Assembly: GCF_001757355.1 (NCBI RefSeq)
Contig: NZ_MINO01000025.1
Coordinates: forward strand, 1-51,915
Source: Sphingobium phenoxybenzoativorans
GTDB lineage: Bacteria > Pseudomonadota > Alphaproteobacteria > Sphingomonadales > Sphingomonadaceae
Length of the DNA stretch: 51,915 bases
Reading direction: 5' to 3'
Shown here: positions 1 to 8,929 of the stretch, in pieces
Numbering within the stretch: the first letter of the stretch is position 1
Layout: each line of letters opens with the position of its first letter
The notes under the pieces: generated by a model
What the model was told of the DNA's origin: nothing
The model's input: the letters and a program-made list of their open reading frames with translations, nothing else
The model's database searches: none
Program-made: the position numbers and the translations under genes

Positions 1-680
1 AACCTTCCTGCCTTTCACAGCACCGGCCCGCCGGAGGGGCGGGGGTGGGCGGCAAGGAGAGCGATGAACGGACACAGCGCATGAGGCGGGGGGCACCTGT
101 GGCCGGAACGCATGTGGAGGACCCTGAGCGCAGCGAGGGGTTGCGCCCCGTCGCGATGGGTCCAGAGGCGAGCGACGCCCACCTCCCGGCCCTCAGGTGG
201 CCGCGATCCCCAAACGCCGCGCAAAGCGCGACCGCCAGCGCTAGGCCGTCAGGCCTGCGCCACCGTCAGTGATCGTCACGGGCACCGACGAGACCCGCCA
301 GGCGGGGCTCGGCCGACCAAAGGGAGGTAGAGCGCGGCCGGCCCCGCAGGGGACGGGACGGCGACCCATCTGAGAGGAATATCTTTGCCCAGAAATCGTG
401 GATTTGCCTGTAATCGGGCAATTGGCGCATTTGACAGACGAAACTGCCGTATTTCTGTCCGTTTTGGGCGCTTGCGATGAGATTTGGCACGCCTGGTTCT
501 ACCTATGACGGCAATCCAATGGCTCATGCCCGAACAGGGGCCGTCATACAGGCAACAGGCGCTTGCCCCAGTTGGTGTATTTCGAACCGGGGGATAAGAT
601 TTGCAACGCCTCCCCTTTCGGCCCTATTGCGTATGACATACGGTTAACCGCAGGTGGATTGGCACATTGAAGGGGCTGAC
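1..680. other. GC-rich non-coding stretch at window start
   Basis: I find no convincing gene here. The first 360 bases are very GC-rich, with many short G and C runs and local inverted repeats such as CCCCGCAGGGG near 342-352. Reading frames on both strands give low-complexity Arg/Pro/Ala-rich products, as expected for shadow frames of GC-rich DNA. From about 370 the composition becomes more ordinary. A perfect 10-bp palindrome, CGGTTAACCG, lies at 641-650, about 30 bases upstream of the small ORF at 681. The block could be a structured RNA, a decayed mobile element or simple intergenic DNA; the sequence alone does not decide. Confidence 0.4.
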
Positions 681-851
681 ATGGAGAAAATGACTAACGC
701 CACCCAAGTCGATATCGGTTGGAAGCAGTTCGCGACCAATATTTTTGAGCTCTCGCGCTGGCCGATTGTCGTTCTTGTAATCTGCATTGTTATGAGAGCG
801 CCAGCAGGGCGCCTGATCGATGCGATTTCGATAGCTCTGCGGGGGCAATGA
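681..851 (+). CDS. Small putative membrane protein (56 aa)
   Basis: This short ORF begins at an ATG preceded by AAGGGG with 5 bases between, a good Shine-Dalgarno, so I prefer it to the in-frame start 27 bases upstream. The product has a polar N-terminal part and one hydrophobic segment around residues 28-38 (W-P-I-V-V-L-V-I-C-I-V), then a basic, moderately hydrophobic tail ending R-G-Q. A single-span inner-membrane peptide is the simplest reading. I do not recognise a family. It lies tail to tail with the epimerase gene at 958, with about 100 bases between. The ribosome site and the hydrophobic helix support it, but it may not be expressed. Confidence 0.4.
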   Translation: MEKMTNATQVDIGWKQFATNIFELSRWPIVVLVICIVMRAPAGRLIDAISIALRGQ

Positions 852-957
852 GGTTGCCCCAGTATGTCGGCATCAAGATTTCCCCATGTGGCAAATGGAT
901 GGTTGCTCTTGTTTTGGAGATCATGCCGTCACGGGGAATGCGGAAGAGCGCTATACT

Positions 958-1956
958 CTATCCATTCGTATAGCGCCTGTACCAGGAAACGAACTCGGGC
1001 ACGCCCACCTCTATGGGCGTCGTTGGCCGGAAACCCAGGTCAGCGGAAATCGCCGTGATGTCGGCATAGGTGGCGTGGACATCCCCCGGTTGCATGGGCA
1101 GCAGATCGATGATCGCCTTCTTGCCGCATGCTTCCTCCAGCACGGTGATAAGGCGCATCAGTTCCTCCGGCTTGTGATTGCCGATATTGTATATGCGATG
1201 GGGCGAACGGCTGCCTCCCGCCTTTTCCGCGCCATCGTCCGGTGGAGGATTGTCATGAGCGGCGATCACCCCCGCGACGATGTCGTTAATATAAGTGAAG
1301 TCGCGCTGCATTTTCCCGTGGTTGAACACGGGAATCGGGTCGCCCGCGAGAATCTTCTTCGTAAAGATCCACATCGCCATGTCGGGCCGCCCCCATGGTC
1401 CATAGACGGTGAAAAAGCGCAGACCTGTTTGCGGCGTCCGATAGAGATGGGCGTAAGTCTCGCTCATCAGTTCATCCGCCTTCTTGGTCGCCGCATAGAG
1501 CGAAACGGGATGGTCGGCCCGGTCCTCCACCCGGAAGGGCAGGCTATCATTGCCGCCATAGACGGATGAGGAGGAGGCATAGACAAGGTGCCGCACCTGA
1601 CGGTGCCGGGCCAGTTCGAGCATGTTGACGTGCCCGACCAGGTTCGACTGGACATAGGCATGCGGATTTTCGATCGAATAGCGCACCCCGGCCTGCGCGC
1701 CGAGATGGATGATGCTTTCTATCGAATGCCCGTCCAGCACCGCCAGCAAAGCGGTATGGTCAGCAAAATCACAGGGAACGAACGAGAACAGCCCGCCGTG
1801 AATCGCCTGCAACTGAGCGATCCGATCCTGTTTCAGCCGGACCGTATAATAGTCGTTCATATTATCGACGCCAATGACCGTGCGCCCTGCCTTCATCAGG
1901 GCATCCGCCACATGCATGCCGATAAAACCTGCGACACCTGTAACCAGGATCGTCAT
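958..1956 (-). CDS. NAD-dependent epimerase, UDP-glucuronate 4-epimerase type
   Basis: The product (332 aa from the ATG at 1956) is an extended short-chain dehydrogenase/reductase acting on nucleotide sugars. The N-terminal Rossmann glycine motif reads T-G-V-A-G-F-I-G. The catalytic Ser/Tyr/Lys set is visible as A-S-S-S-S-V-Y-G near residue 130 and S-L-Y-A-A-T-K-K-A near 155. N-M-N-D-Y-Y near residue 34 and V-Y-G-P-W-G-R-P-D-M-A near 190 are typical of the UDP-glucuronate 4-epimerase (LspL/capsular) branch, giving UDP-galacturonate for surface polysaccharide. Start choice: AAGGAG precedes ATG 1956 with 5 bases between, whereas an in-frame GTG 6 bases upstream abuts the ribosome site. Substrate is inferred from family resemblance; UDP-glucose 4-epimerase or a dehydratase is less likely. 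Confidence 0.85.
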   Translation of the reverse strand: MTILVTGVAGFIGMHVADALMKAGRTVIGVDNMNDYYTVRLKQDRIAQLQAIHGGLFSFVPCDFADHTALLAVLDGHSIESIIHLGAQAGVRYSIENPHAYVQSNLVGHVNMLELARHRQVRHLVYASSSSVYGGNDSLPFRVEDRADHPVSLYAATKKADELMSETYAHLYRTPQTGLRFFTVYGPWGRPDMAMWIFTKKILAGDPIPVFNHGKMQRDFTYINDIVAGVIAAHDNPPPDDGAEKAGGSRSPHRIYNIGNHKPEELMRLITVLEEACGKKAIIDLLPMQPGDVHATYADITAISADLGFRPTTPIEVGVPEFVSWYRRYTNG

Positions 1957-2356
1957 CTTCACTCCTTTATCAGACGCTCGTTCGCCATAATGGGAGCGAC
2001 TATAAGATCAACAATAAGGCGCCTTCTTTACAGGGGATCAGAAATTTTGCGCTATCCAGCCTGCTTTGCTCGCGCCACCCTGGCTGGGGATATCCAGGCG
2101 AACTCGTCCAGAATATTTTCGACCCTACGCACCTGATCGGCAGTTAATCTCACCGCTATTCCACGGGAGATCGACTGCCCGACGAGGGATAGTATCGGCC
2201 CTATGACGAGCCGTCCCATTTTGGGACAAGTTCTGGTTAACATTTTATGATATTTTCTCAATAACATACCCGTTGGGGCATCCACGGCATCAGCTTGATC
2301 TGGCTTCGGGGACAGACTTTGCTAATTCCCAACTGTCGGTAACCAGGGGACTTGCG
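1957..2356. other. Divergent intergenic region, epimerase / PEP-CTERM
   Basis: This 400-base gap separates two divergent genes and should hold promoters for both. A minus-strand frame at 2052-2285 (77 codons) has no recognisable family and no clear ribosome site; I treat it as a probable shadow. The sequence GGTTAACATTTTATGATATTTTC near 2236 is AT-rich and could be part of a promoter for the downstream gene. The Shine-Dalgarno AGGGGA of the 2357 gene lies at the right edge. Confidence 0.35.
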
Positions 2357-2998
2357 ATGAACATGTTGCGTTTAGCCGCCGCTACGATGGCGCTGCTTTT
2401 TTCAGGCAGCCAGGCGGCACAAGCCAAGATTGTATCATATGATTATTCCGGGGTAATCGAAGACACTCAGCCCAATGCCATTTTCGCGAATGGGACCTCC
2501 TTCTTCGGCACGATCTCCTACGATAGCGATTTTCTGCCCAGCGCAACTTCGGCCACTACGGCGACATATACCGCCATCCCCGGACTGTTCAGCATCAACA
2601 TTGGCGGATTCAGCGCCAGTCTCAATTCCTTCAACGCTTTCGTACGCGATGATGACGGCGGGCCGGACGACGATATGTATGTCTTCAGCAGCCCCCTCCC
2701 CGGTGTTGATGGCAACTCCTCCCCTTATTCTTGGAACCTCCTGTTCGCAGACAGTTCGAAAACACAGGTCACCTCCACCGGCCTGCCTGAGGCAATCCCG
2801 GCGCTCGGCTCCCACTACACCTCATTCAATATCTCCGGCGGGAAGGAGCAAAGCGCTTCCTTCGGATCCACCAGCCTTGCGGTGAGCGCAGTGCCTGAGC
2901 CAGCGACATGGTTGCTCATGATCGCGGGATTTGGGGCAGCGGGAGCGATGCTCCGCAGAAGGCGGCGGTTCACAGACCTAAACGTCGCCTACGCCTGA
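2357..2998 (+). CDS. PEP-CTERM sorting domain-containing protein (213 aa)
   Basis: This is a secreted exosortase substrate. The start is the ATG after AGGGGA with 6 bases between; the next residues, M-N-M-L-R-L-A-A-A-T-M-A-L-L-F, form a signal peptide ending near A-Q-A-K at about residue 23. The middle is a Ser/Thr/Asn/Gly-rich beta-type domain with acidic D-D-D-G-G-P-D-D-D-M near residues 95-105. The C-terminus has the sorting signal V-P-E-P-A-T-W-L-L-M-I-A-G-F-G-A-A-G, then L-R-R-R-R-R and a short tail. Known biology: exosortases recognise P-E-P plus helix plus Arg cluster. The role of the mature protein is unknown; a matrix or EPS-associated protein is likely. It stands alone, upstream of a second PEP-CTERM gene. 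Confidence 0.88.
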   Translation: MNMLRLAAATMALLFSGSQAAQAKIVSYDYSGVIEDTQPNAIFANGTSFFGTISYDSDFLPSATSATTATYTAIPGLFSINIGGFSASLNSFNAFVRDDDGGPDDDMYVFSSPLPGVDGNSSPYSWNLLFADSSKTQVTSTGLPEAIPALGSHYTSFNISGGKEQSASFGSTSLAVSAVPEPATWLLMIAGFGAAGAMLRRRRRFTDLNVAYA

Positions 2999-3286
2999 TA
3001 TCTCTGCATCTTCGGGTGCACTGCCCCTGCAAATGCGGAGCCGGATTCTGCGTGAAGTCGGCTCGATTTGTGAAAAACTACGCTCGCCAAATTAGCTAAC
3101 CAAATGAAAGGCCGATCGAGAAGATCAAAGCATGTCTTTGGCGTAGATAGCTAGGCGCCTTTGGGCGGATGCATCTCGTGAAGAAAGCATGCGATTTAGC
3201 TCCGCCTACAAACATTCTACCCGTTCGCGCTTTCATCGACTCGGCTCGATATGCCATCCTGCCTTGGTTAACGGTCAGGGGTTATT

Positions 3287-3934
3287 ATGCGCCGATTGAT
3301 TCAGGTAATCATAATGGCGGTCGCAATAGCGGCTTCGGTGCCTGCAAGCGCCGCAACATGGTACGCGACTTTTTGGGGGAATGCGAACGCTACCTTTAAG
3401 TTCGACGACACCTTAGAACCAATCCTGAACGATGACCCCACGCTATTTTATGGGGAAGGACCATACTCAGCATCATTCCCCGCCTATTATTTGGAAGGAA
3501 ATGATCTGGGCAGAGTTCATATAAACAGCCAGCCCAACTCAAATTTCTTCAGCATCCTCGCACGAGACAATCAATTCGGTTGGGAGGTTCTTGGAACGCT
3601 TGCCACTTCAACGAATATTTTCAGCGAGGGCGCACCTTTCGGCCATGAGATCGACTATCTGCTGGGACAACAGGACACCGCCTCTGTCGCCTTTTATCCT
3701 AGTGGTATCTACAACCCTGAAAACACTCCGCTGACGGGCATTTATCGCTTTACCCTATCCCAGTTTGCTCCAGCTGTGCCTGAACCCGCCACTTGGCTGA
3801 TGATGATCATGGGGTTCGGCGCAACTGGGTTGGCGCTGCGCCGCCGTCGCCGAAGTACGGTTTTGCCGACGATGAATCCGCTACCTCCGGTTAATAAGCG
3901 TCAAGTAGAATGTCATGAGCACTATTGCAGATAG
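3287..3934 (+). CDS. PEP-CTERM protein with extended C-terminal tail (215 aa)
   Basis: The start is an ATG preceded by AGGGG with 5 bases between. The N-terminus M-R-R-L-I-Q-V-I-I-M-A-V-A-I-A-A-S is a signal peptide, cleaved near A-S-A-A. The mature part is rich in aromatic and Asn residues, consistent with a beta-sandwich. The sorting signal V-P-E-P-A-T-W-L-M-M-I-M-G-F-G-A-T-G is followed by L-A-L-R-R-R-R-R. Unlike the family norm, where the chain stops a few residues after the Arg cluster, this one runs on for about 26 more residues, ending H-E-H-Y-C-R. Since exosortase cleavage removes the tail, the extension may be harmless, or it may come from loss of an original stop codon. It is tail to tail with the acyltransferase at 3985. 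Confidence 0.87.
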   Translation: MRRLIQVIIMAVAIAASVPASAATWYATFWGNANATFKFDDTLEPILNDDPTLFYGEGPYSASFPAYYLEGNDLGRVHINSQPNSNFFSILARDNQFGWEVLGTLATSTNIFSEGAPFGHEIDYLLGQQDTASVAFYPSGIYNPENTPLTGIYRFTLSQFAPAVPEPATWLMMIMGFGATGLALRRRRRSTVLPTMNPLPPVNKRQVECHEHYCR

Positions 3935-3984
3935 CTCACCATTCGCTTCGTCATTCGGGCCTTAACCGCCATATAGTGTCCAAG

Positions 3985-5064
3985 CTAATCCCCAGATGAC
4001 GCTTTCTGATCGCGATCAGCGGTTCTGTTCCTGTGTTTAGGCAGCAACCGAAGAAGAGGCCGCTCCAGAAACCTATAGCCAAGATCCGCGATTGCTAATG
4101 AAGCCAATATCATCAAAATGATACCCACTATGCCGAGGAAAGACGCGCCAGCAATATCCAGTCGCTTCAAGATGGCCCAGCCTATCCCTAGTACAAACAT
4201 GTGGGTGAGATACAACGAATAGGAAACATCCCCGCACCAATTTAGAATAGAGTAACTTCGAACTCGCCCCTCAGCGCATAAAACTGCGGCTACAATTAGT
4301 ATGGCGGCTCCAGCCATAATAAGATGGCCATGAAGGGCTTTGGTCATATCAAACGGCACTTGATAAAACGCAATTGTAGCAAGCACGGCGAGAATACCGA
4401 CAAACCATTTTGCACTCCTAGGGAGAGCGGAGAATCGGGAGGGCAGGAAGATTGCTAACAAAACGCCGCCCGCAAACGGCAGCAGATTTAGGTTTGCGTA
4501 AAATGCAAGGATGCTCGACTTTGGCGTCACAAAAAATGCGCTCAGAATGAATGCCGCCATCACGACCAGGATCACTCCCCCTCGCATAGACATAGTTCGA
4601 CAGGCGAACGTGAGCGCCACCACAATATAGAAAAAGACCTCATAATTTAGTGTCCACCCCAATTTGAAAAGCGGGCGCCAGTCGAGAGTGCCAGGAACAG
4701 GTGTGGGGATGAAAACCAACGATCTAAGCAAATATGTTGGCTCAAAAGATGTCGACAGGAGCATCCTGGGCATAATTATCGCGATTCCGGCGACCATGAA
4801 TGTCGTAAACCAGTAGAGAGGAGCGACTCGCCACAGCCTCCGGATCAAAAATTTTCTCGGAGAGAAGCTTGTCGGTCCAGCAGCAGTAAGAACAACCAAT
4901 CCACTAATAACAAAGAATATTTCTACTCCAAAACGCCCAGTTAATATAATGGAATTGCTTGCATGACCCGGTCCATGTTCAATAGAGTGGGCCACCACCA
5001 CAAGAAATGCGGCGATACCGCGTAGGGATTGAATAGAATATAGCTTACTGTCTTGGCCTGCCAA
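3985..5064 (-). CDS. Acyltransferase family 3 membrane protein (OafA-like)
   Basis: This is an integral membrane acyltransferase that would transfer acetyl or another acyl group to surface sugars. S-L-R-G-I-A-A-F-L-V-V-V-A-H-S near the N-terminus carries the catalytic-type His of the family; F-F-V-I-S-G-L-V-V-L and R-R-L-W-R-V-A-P-L-Y-W follow in the usual order, and about ten hydrophobic segments fill the 359 residues. I choose TTG 5064 as start because AAGGAGG lies 6 bases before it; an in-frame TTG at 5082 would put that Shine-Dalgarno inside the gene. The C-terminus Y-R-F-L-E-R-P fits the family. No periplasmic SGNH domain is present. Its neighbours suggest EPS decoration. Confidence 0.88.
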   Translation of the reverse strand: MAGQDSKLYSIQSLRGIAAFLVVVAHSIEHGPGHASNSIILTGRFGVEIFFVISGLVVLTAAGPTSFSPRKFLIRRLWRVAPLYWFTTFMVAGIAIIMPRMLLSTSFEPTYLLRSLVFIPTPVPGTLDWRPLFKLGWTLNYEVFFYIVVALTFACRTMSMRGGVILVVMAAFILSAFFVTPKSSILAFYANLNLLPFAGGVLLAIFLPSRFSALPRSAKWFVGILAVLATIAFYQVPFDMTKALHGHLIMAGAAILIVAAVLCAEGRVRSYSILNWCGDVSYSLYLTHMFVLGIGWAILKRLDIAGASFLGIVGIILMILASLAIADLGYRFLERPLLRLLPKHRNRTADRDQKASSGD

Positions 5065-5171
5065 AAGCTGCCTCCTTCTCAAATCCCGCGAGAAAGAAAT
5101 ACCCTAACATGTATTCTTGACAAAGAGGAGTAACCATAATTTATATAGGTGGAGCTTTTAAACGGGCCTTA

Positions 5172-6124
5172 GAGCCTGCTTCATAATTATCCGATGAGAT
5201 TTCATAGCCTTGCGATGCGACGGGCAAATAGCTGGATGGAAGCTATGAACAACCACGCGGTTGCCGATGCGATGGTCTGTTCAAAGTCCTTGGCGAGGCG
5301 GCGGTTGCGATTCAGCCAAGCCAGTGTTCGCTTGACGACCCAGCGGCGCGGGAGAACCACGAAGCCTTTTGCCACATCGGATCGCTTGACGATCTCGACG
5401 GTCCATTGCCGATACGCCGGAGCGCCTCCCTGAGCTTGTCGCCAGCATAGCCGCCATCGGCAAAGACATGGCGCAGCCATGGAAAGCGACGGATGATTTC
5501 AAGCAGCACCAGTGGCGCACCGTCGCGGTCCTGAATGTCGGCGGTGTGAATCACCGCATGTACCAAATTGTCCTCGGTGTCAGTGAGGATGTGGCGCTTA
5601 CGGCCCTTGATTTTCTTGCCCGCGTCATAGCCGCGAGGGCCGCCGCTTTCAGTCGTTTTCACGCTCTGGCTATCAATCACCCCTGCGCTGGGAGAAGCAT
5701 CGCGACCAGTCGCTTCACGAGCCATCAACAGCAGGGCATGATTGAGCGAGAGCCACAGTTTGTTATCGCGCCACAGGTAAAACCAGCGCCGCACCGTCGA
5801 GACCGGCGGAAAGCAGGGCAGCAGCATTCGCCACGGCAGTCCCCCGCGCAGCAAATACAGGATTGCCGCAACAATTCGCCGCAGCGGCCATTTGCGTGGT
5901 CGGCCCACATAGGAGGGCGGAGGCAATAACGGTTCGAGTACCGACCATTCGGCATCGGTCAAATCGCTTGGCAAAGCCAGCCCCGCGCGGGCATACTGCG
6001 TCCGAGTGGTATCGGTCCACATCGTTGATCTCCGGATGTTTGTTGCAAAACACCTGAATCAACGACCGCGGCGAGCGTCACGCTAACCCGCTGATACCAC
6101 TCAACTTAGTTTCGGATCAGGCTC
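5172..6124 (-). mobile_element. Degenerate IS5-family insertion sequence
   Basis: The element is bounded by GAGCCTG at 5172-5178 and its complement CAGGCTC at 6118-6124; beyond the first 7 bases the ends match only loosely. The flanking triplets are TTA on the left and TCA on the right. Both fit the TNA target preferred by part of the IS5 family but they are not identical, so a clean target duplication is not shown. The single transposase gene is broken (see that entry). Total length is about 953 bases. Confidence 0.75.
5202..6022 (-). pseudogene. IS5-family transposase, frameshifted and active-site mutant
   Basis: The product would be a DDE transposase. The first part (from ATG 6022) begins M-W-T-D-T-T-R-T-Q-Y and carries D-L-T-D-A-E-W, the first catalytic Asp in G-V-I-D-S-Q-S-V-K, and the second in [10 protein letters not shown]. 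Near 5403-5415 the frame breaks: the homologous protein continues in another frame with [10 protein letters not shown], as if one base were missing. In the resumed part the motif that normally reads W-V-V-E-R-T has AAG instead of a Glu codon, giving W-V-V-K-R-T, so the third catalytic acid is also lost. Two independent lesions make this a dead copy. Confidence 0.85.
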
Positions 6125-6378
6125 TCAAAGCTACAGATATTCCACCGGATACCGAAGGGTTGAGTGCCAGTCATGCCATCTGAGCGCTTAAATCCTTCTC
6201 GCTGTGGCAAAGAGGTAAGCTCAACCGTCCCTGCTGTTTTATCAAATCTTTTTGATCACCGCTATCCAATAGGCCTGGCTCTTCAAATTCAAACCTCGAG
6301 TATAGCCTATGAATTATTCGCGAGGTCCGCTTATAACGTGGAACCAGATGCAAAAGTTTGGTCCGTTATAAGACCGGG

Positions 6379-7077
6379 TTATTCGAGCCAGCGGCTCCAC
6401 TCGGCCGACACGACCCACTCGCCTTTAACCGGCTTCAAGGCATAGATCGTTCCCCAATGCGCCGAACGAACGGTAACAAATCCAATTGTCCGATCTCGCG
6501 CAGGTTTGGTCACGGCAAATAGCGGGTCACATTCTTTAAAACTGTTCAAAGGCCACCACCGCGCGGCAACACCTGTCGGCGTCCATGCCGAGCTGATTGC
6601 AACCGGCTCACCGGCTTTTTTCCATGTTGAAAGTCTTAGAGCAGCACTGTTGAGAAGATACTGATCCATCGCCGGAAGCATTCGGCGGGAATCGCTCGGT
6701 TCGGTAAGTACGGGCGCAATTCTCGTTTCTCCCTTATCTACTTTGCCCTTCTCTAAATTCACAGCAGATGGCCACAACGGCTCAGGATAAGACCAGCGCA
6801 GCCGATCGCGCGATGGCAGTGGAGCAATGGCCATCTCACGAAATATGGAAAGAGCCTCCCCCTCCGTCTCGTCATTTAGACATATCTTACGCCCTTCAGA
6901 GGTTAACAGCGTAAGTACCGAACGAACCATTTTTTGCTCGTCATCGAGCGGCCGATTGTTTGAACAAGCAGCCAAAGCTATCAATAAAATGGCTGACAAA
7001 AGCGGCTTTGCGTCATAGAGCCTGTTCATGCTTCTGCGCCCAAGCTTTTCAAAACTCGGCTGTTTGGGATAATTCAT
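6379..7077 (-). CDS. Putative lipoprotein of unknown function (232 aa)
   Basis: The chain has a basic N-terminus, a hydrophobic core S-A-I-L-L-I-A-L and a lipobox L-A-A-C-S, so it should be lipid-modified and anchored in a membrane. I set the start at ATG 7077 because GGAAGGA precedes it with 6 bases between; ATG 7029 gives a more typical lipoprotein signal length but a poorer ribosome site. The rest contains scattered Trp residues (W-S-Y-P-E-P-L-W, W-W-P-L-N-S-F, W-V-V-S-A-E-W-S-R-W-L-E) and no motif I recognise. It is divergent from the flippase at 7263 and next to the IS5 remnant. Confidence 0.6.
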   Translation of the reverse strand: MNYPKQPSFEKLGRRSMNRLYDAKPLLSAILLIALAACSNNRPLDDEQKMVRSVLTLLTSEGRKICLNDETEGEALSIFREMAIAPLPSRDRLRWSYPEPLWPSAVNLEKGKVDKGETRIAPVLTEPSDSRRMLPAMDQYLLNSAALRLSTWKKAGEPVAISSAWTPTGVAARWWPLNSFKECDPLFAVTKPARDRTIGFVTVRSAHWGTIYALKPVKGEWVVSAEWSRWLE

Positions 7078-7262
7078 GCCCGATCCTTCCACCCCCTTCT
7101 CAGCATGGCCTGGATCGAAAAATCAATAAGAAAATGGTTAATTCAATGGATGTCTAATATCATATCTTCGATATTTTGTTTTATTATCTTTAGTATATAT
7201 TTATTCGACGAAATTTACGACGTTCCACACGATGTTCCTATATTTAATTATTGGCGGTATTT

Positions 7263-8756
7263 GTGTCAGAATTCAAAAAGAAGATTTTTCAAGGCGCGGC
7301 ATGGCTCACGCTAAGCCGACTTACCATGAATTCTTTGGGTTTTGTGAGCACGATCGTGTTAGCTCGCATATTGGTACCTGCTGACTTTGGAATATTCGCG
7401 ATTTCTTCCGCAGCTCTAGCAATAGCTTTATCTATCACAGATCTCTCTTTGAATTCTTCGTTGGTCCAGCGAGCAGAATTATCCCAACATCATTTTGATA
7501 GCGTTTGGACAATAAGTTTCTTTAGGGCATTATTTATTATTCTGGTATTTTCCGCGATCGCATATCCGATGGCATTTTTGTACCAAGAGCCGAGACTCGC
7601 AGCGGTATTTTTCGTTGTTGGAGTGACAGGCGCCCTACCAGGATTGAAAAGTCCAAAAGTCGCCTTAATGACACGCGAGTTACTGTTCCGTCAGGACTTT
7701 ATAATTCAAGTCACACAAAAAGGCACGATATTTGTCTTTTCCATTGCTCTGGCAATACTTCTCAAAAGCTATTGGGCACTCGTTATCGGCAGCTTCATGG
7801 GAGCGGCGATGGGGCTGATAACATCTTATTTAATCGCACCCTATGTACCGAGATTCAGCTTGAAAGCCTTCCGCGAACTTTTCTCTTATTCCTTTTGGCT
7901 TTCGATGGGAGATACCGTCAACACGCTGAATTGGAAACTTGATCAGCTGATTCTAGGCTATCTGGTCGGACGAAGCGCTTTAGGTGTATATACTGTAGCC
8001 GATAATCTTGCCGCCCTACCAGTGCGGGAATCCACATCTCCGCTCGTGAATACGCTCTTTCCCGCTTTCTCACGAATGAAGGACAGCGTTGATCGGTTGC
8101 GCATCGCATATAAGCGTGCCCAGGCCCTCATCTGCGCGGTATCTTTTCCAGTCGGCTTTGGATTTGCGGCGGTGGCGAATCTCCTCGTGCCGTTCATCCT
8201 CGGCAACAAATGGAATGGAGCAATACCGATTATTCAAATTCTTTCCGTCACTTTCGCTATGCAATCCATCACTGTTGGACTGCAACCACTCGCAATGGCA
8301 AAAGGGGAAACTAAAGCCCTATTTTTCCGAGATGTACGAACCTTCTTGATTAGAGTCCCTTTTATTGCGGCAGGGTTTTTGATTAATGGACTGATGGGTG
8401 TGGTCGTTGCTCGCATGATCTCCAGCCTCATTGGGACCGTTTGGAACATGGCACTGGTAAGCAGGATTTCAGGTATCAAAAAAGTCGACCAGGCGAGACT
8501 GGCTTCCCGCTATTTCATTGCAGCTGGAGGTATCCTACTAGCCGTGTGGATTGTGCAGAGTGCATTCGCAGTCACTCCAGATGGCCATCACGACCTGCTC
8601 ACAATTACATGCTCTGTGATTGCTGGAGTAATAGCATATCTGAGCATAGTATCAGTGTTGTGGCTCGCTGCTGGGCGCCCGGAAGGGCCGGAAACCGAAT
8701 TCCTATCATTGTATCGAGCAGCGTCAGAACTTCTCAAGTCGCAAAAGAAAACTTGA
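7263..8756 (+). CDS. Wzx-type polysaccharide flippase
   Basis: The product (about 497 aa) is a MOP-superfamily exporter. The N-terminus F-Q-G-A-A-W-L-T-L-S-R followed by V-L-A-R-I-L-V-P-A-D-F-G matches the lipopolysaccharide-exporter/flippase family, and hydrophobic segments recur along the chain as expected for 12-14 helices. Expected role: moving undecaprenyl-linked repeat units to the periplasmic face for Wzy. GTG 7263 is preferred as start since GGCGG lies 5 bases upstream; an in-frame TTG is available at 7251. The gene is visibly more AT-rich than the housekeeping-like parts of the window, common for such genes. The partner polymerase is at 21566. Confidence 0.88.
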   Translation: MSEFKKKIFQGAAWLTLSRLTMNSLGFVSTIVLARILVPADFGIFAISSAALAIALSITDLSLNSSLVQRAELSQHHFDSVWTISFFRALFIILVFSAIAYPMAFLYQEPRLAAVFFVVGVTGALPGLKSPKVALMTRELLFRQDFIIQVTQKGTIFVFSIALAILLKSYWALVIGSFMGAAMGLITSYLIAPYVPRFSLKAFRELFSYSFWLSMGDTVNTLNWKLDQLILGYLVGRSALGVYTVADNLAALPVRESTSPLVNTLFPAFSRMKDSVDRLRIAYKRAQALICAVSFPVGFGFAAVANLLVPFILGNKWNGAIPIIQILSVTFAMQSITVGLQPLAMAKGETKALFFRDVRTFLIRVPFIAAGFLINGLMGVVVARMISSLIGTVWNMALVSRISGIKKVDQARLASRYFIAAGGILLAVWIVQSAFAVTPDGHHDLLTITCSVIAGVIAYLSIVSVLWLAAGRPEGPETEFLSLYRAASELLKSQKKT

Positions 8757-8882
8757 TGGGAAACGCTAGGCTTGTGTCTCACCGCTCCATCGAAGGAAAT
8801 TACCAGACCTCCGTGCAGCGACTAACAACCATGTTGTTAATACGAGAATCTGAAAGCCCAGGGCGTTGGAGCGCTGACCGCG

Positions 8883-8890
8883 AATGCAGC
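8883..8890. repeat. Left 8-bp target duplication of IS66 fragment
   Basis: AATGCAGC lies immediately left of the GTAAGCGG terminus of the IS66 fragment, and the same 8 bases recur at 9867-9874. IS66-family elements are known to duplicate 8 bases on insertion. Confidence 0.7.
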
Positions 8891-8929
8891 GTAAGCGGTG
8901 TTTTCCCCCCACCTTGTATATTGGGGTGA

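Noticed and set aside
886..1569. Long plus-strand frame (227 codons)
   Set aside because: It lies entirely over the epimerase gene on the other strand, which has clear catalytic motifs; this is a shadow frame.
2052..2285. Minus-strand frame of 77 codons between epimerase and PEP-CTERM genes
   Set aside because: No ribosome site, no family resemblance, and it sits in the expected divergent promoter region.
5172..6124. Clean target duplication for the IS5 element
   Set aside because: The flanking triplets TTA and TCA differ, so a duplication cannot be claimed.
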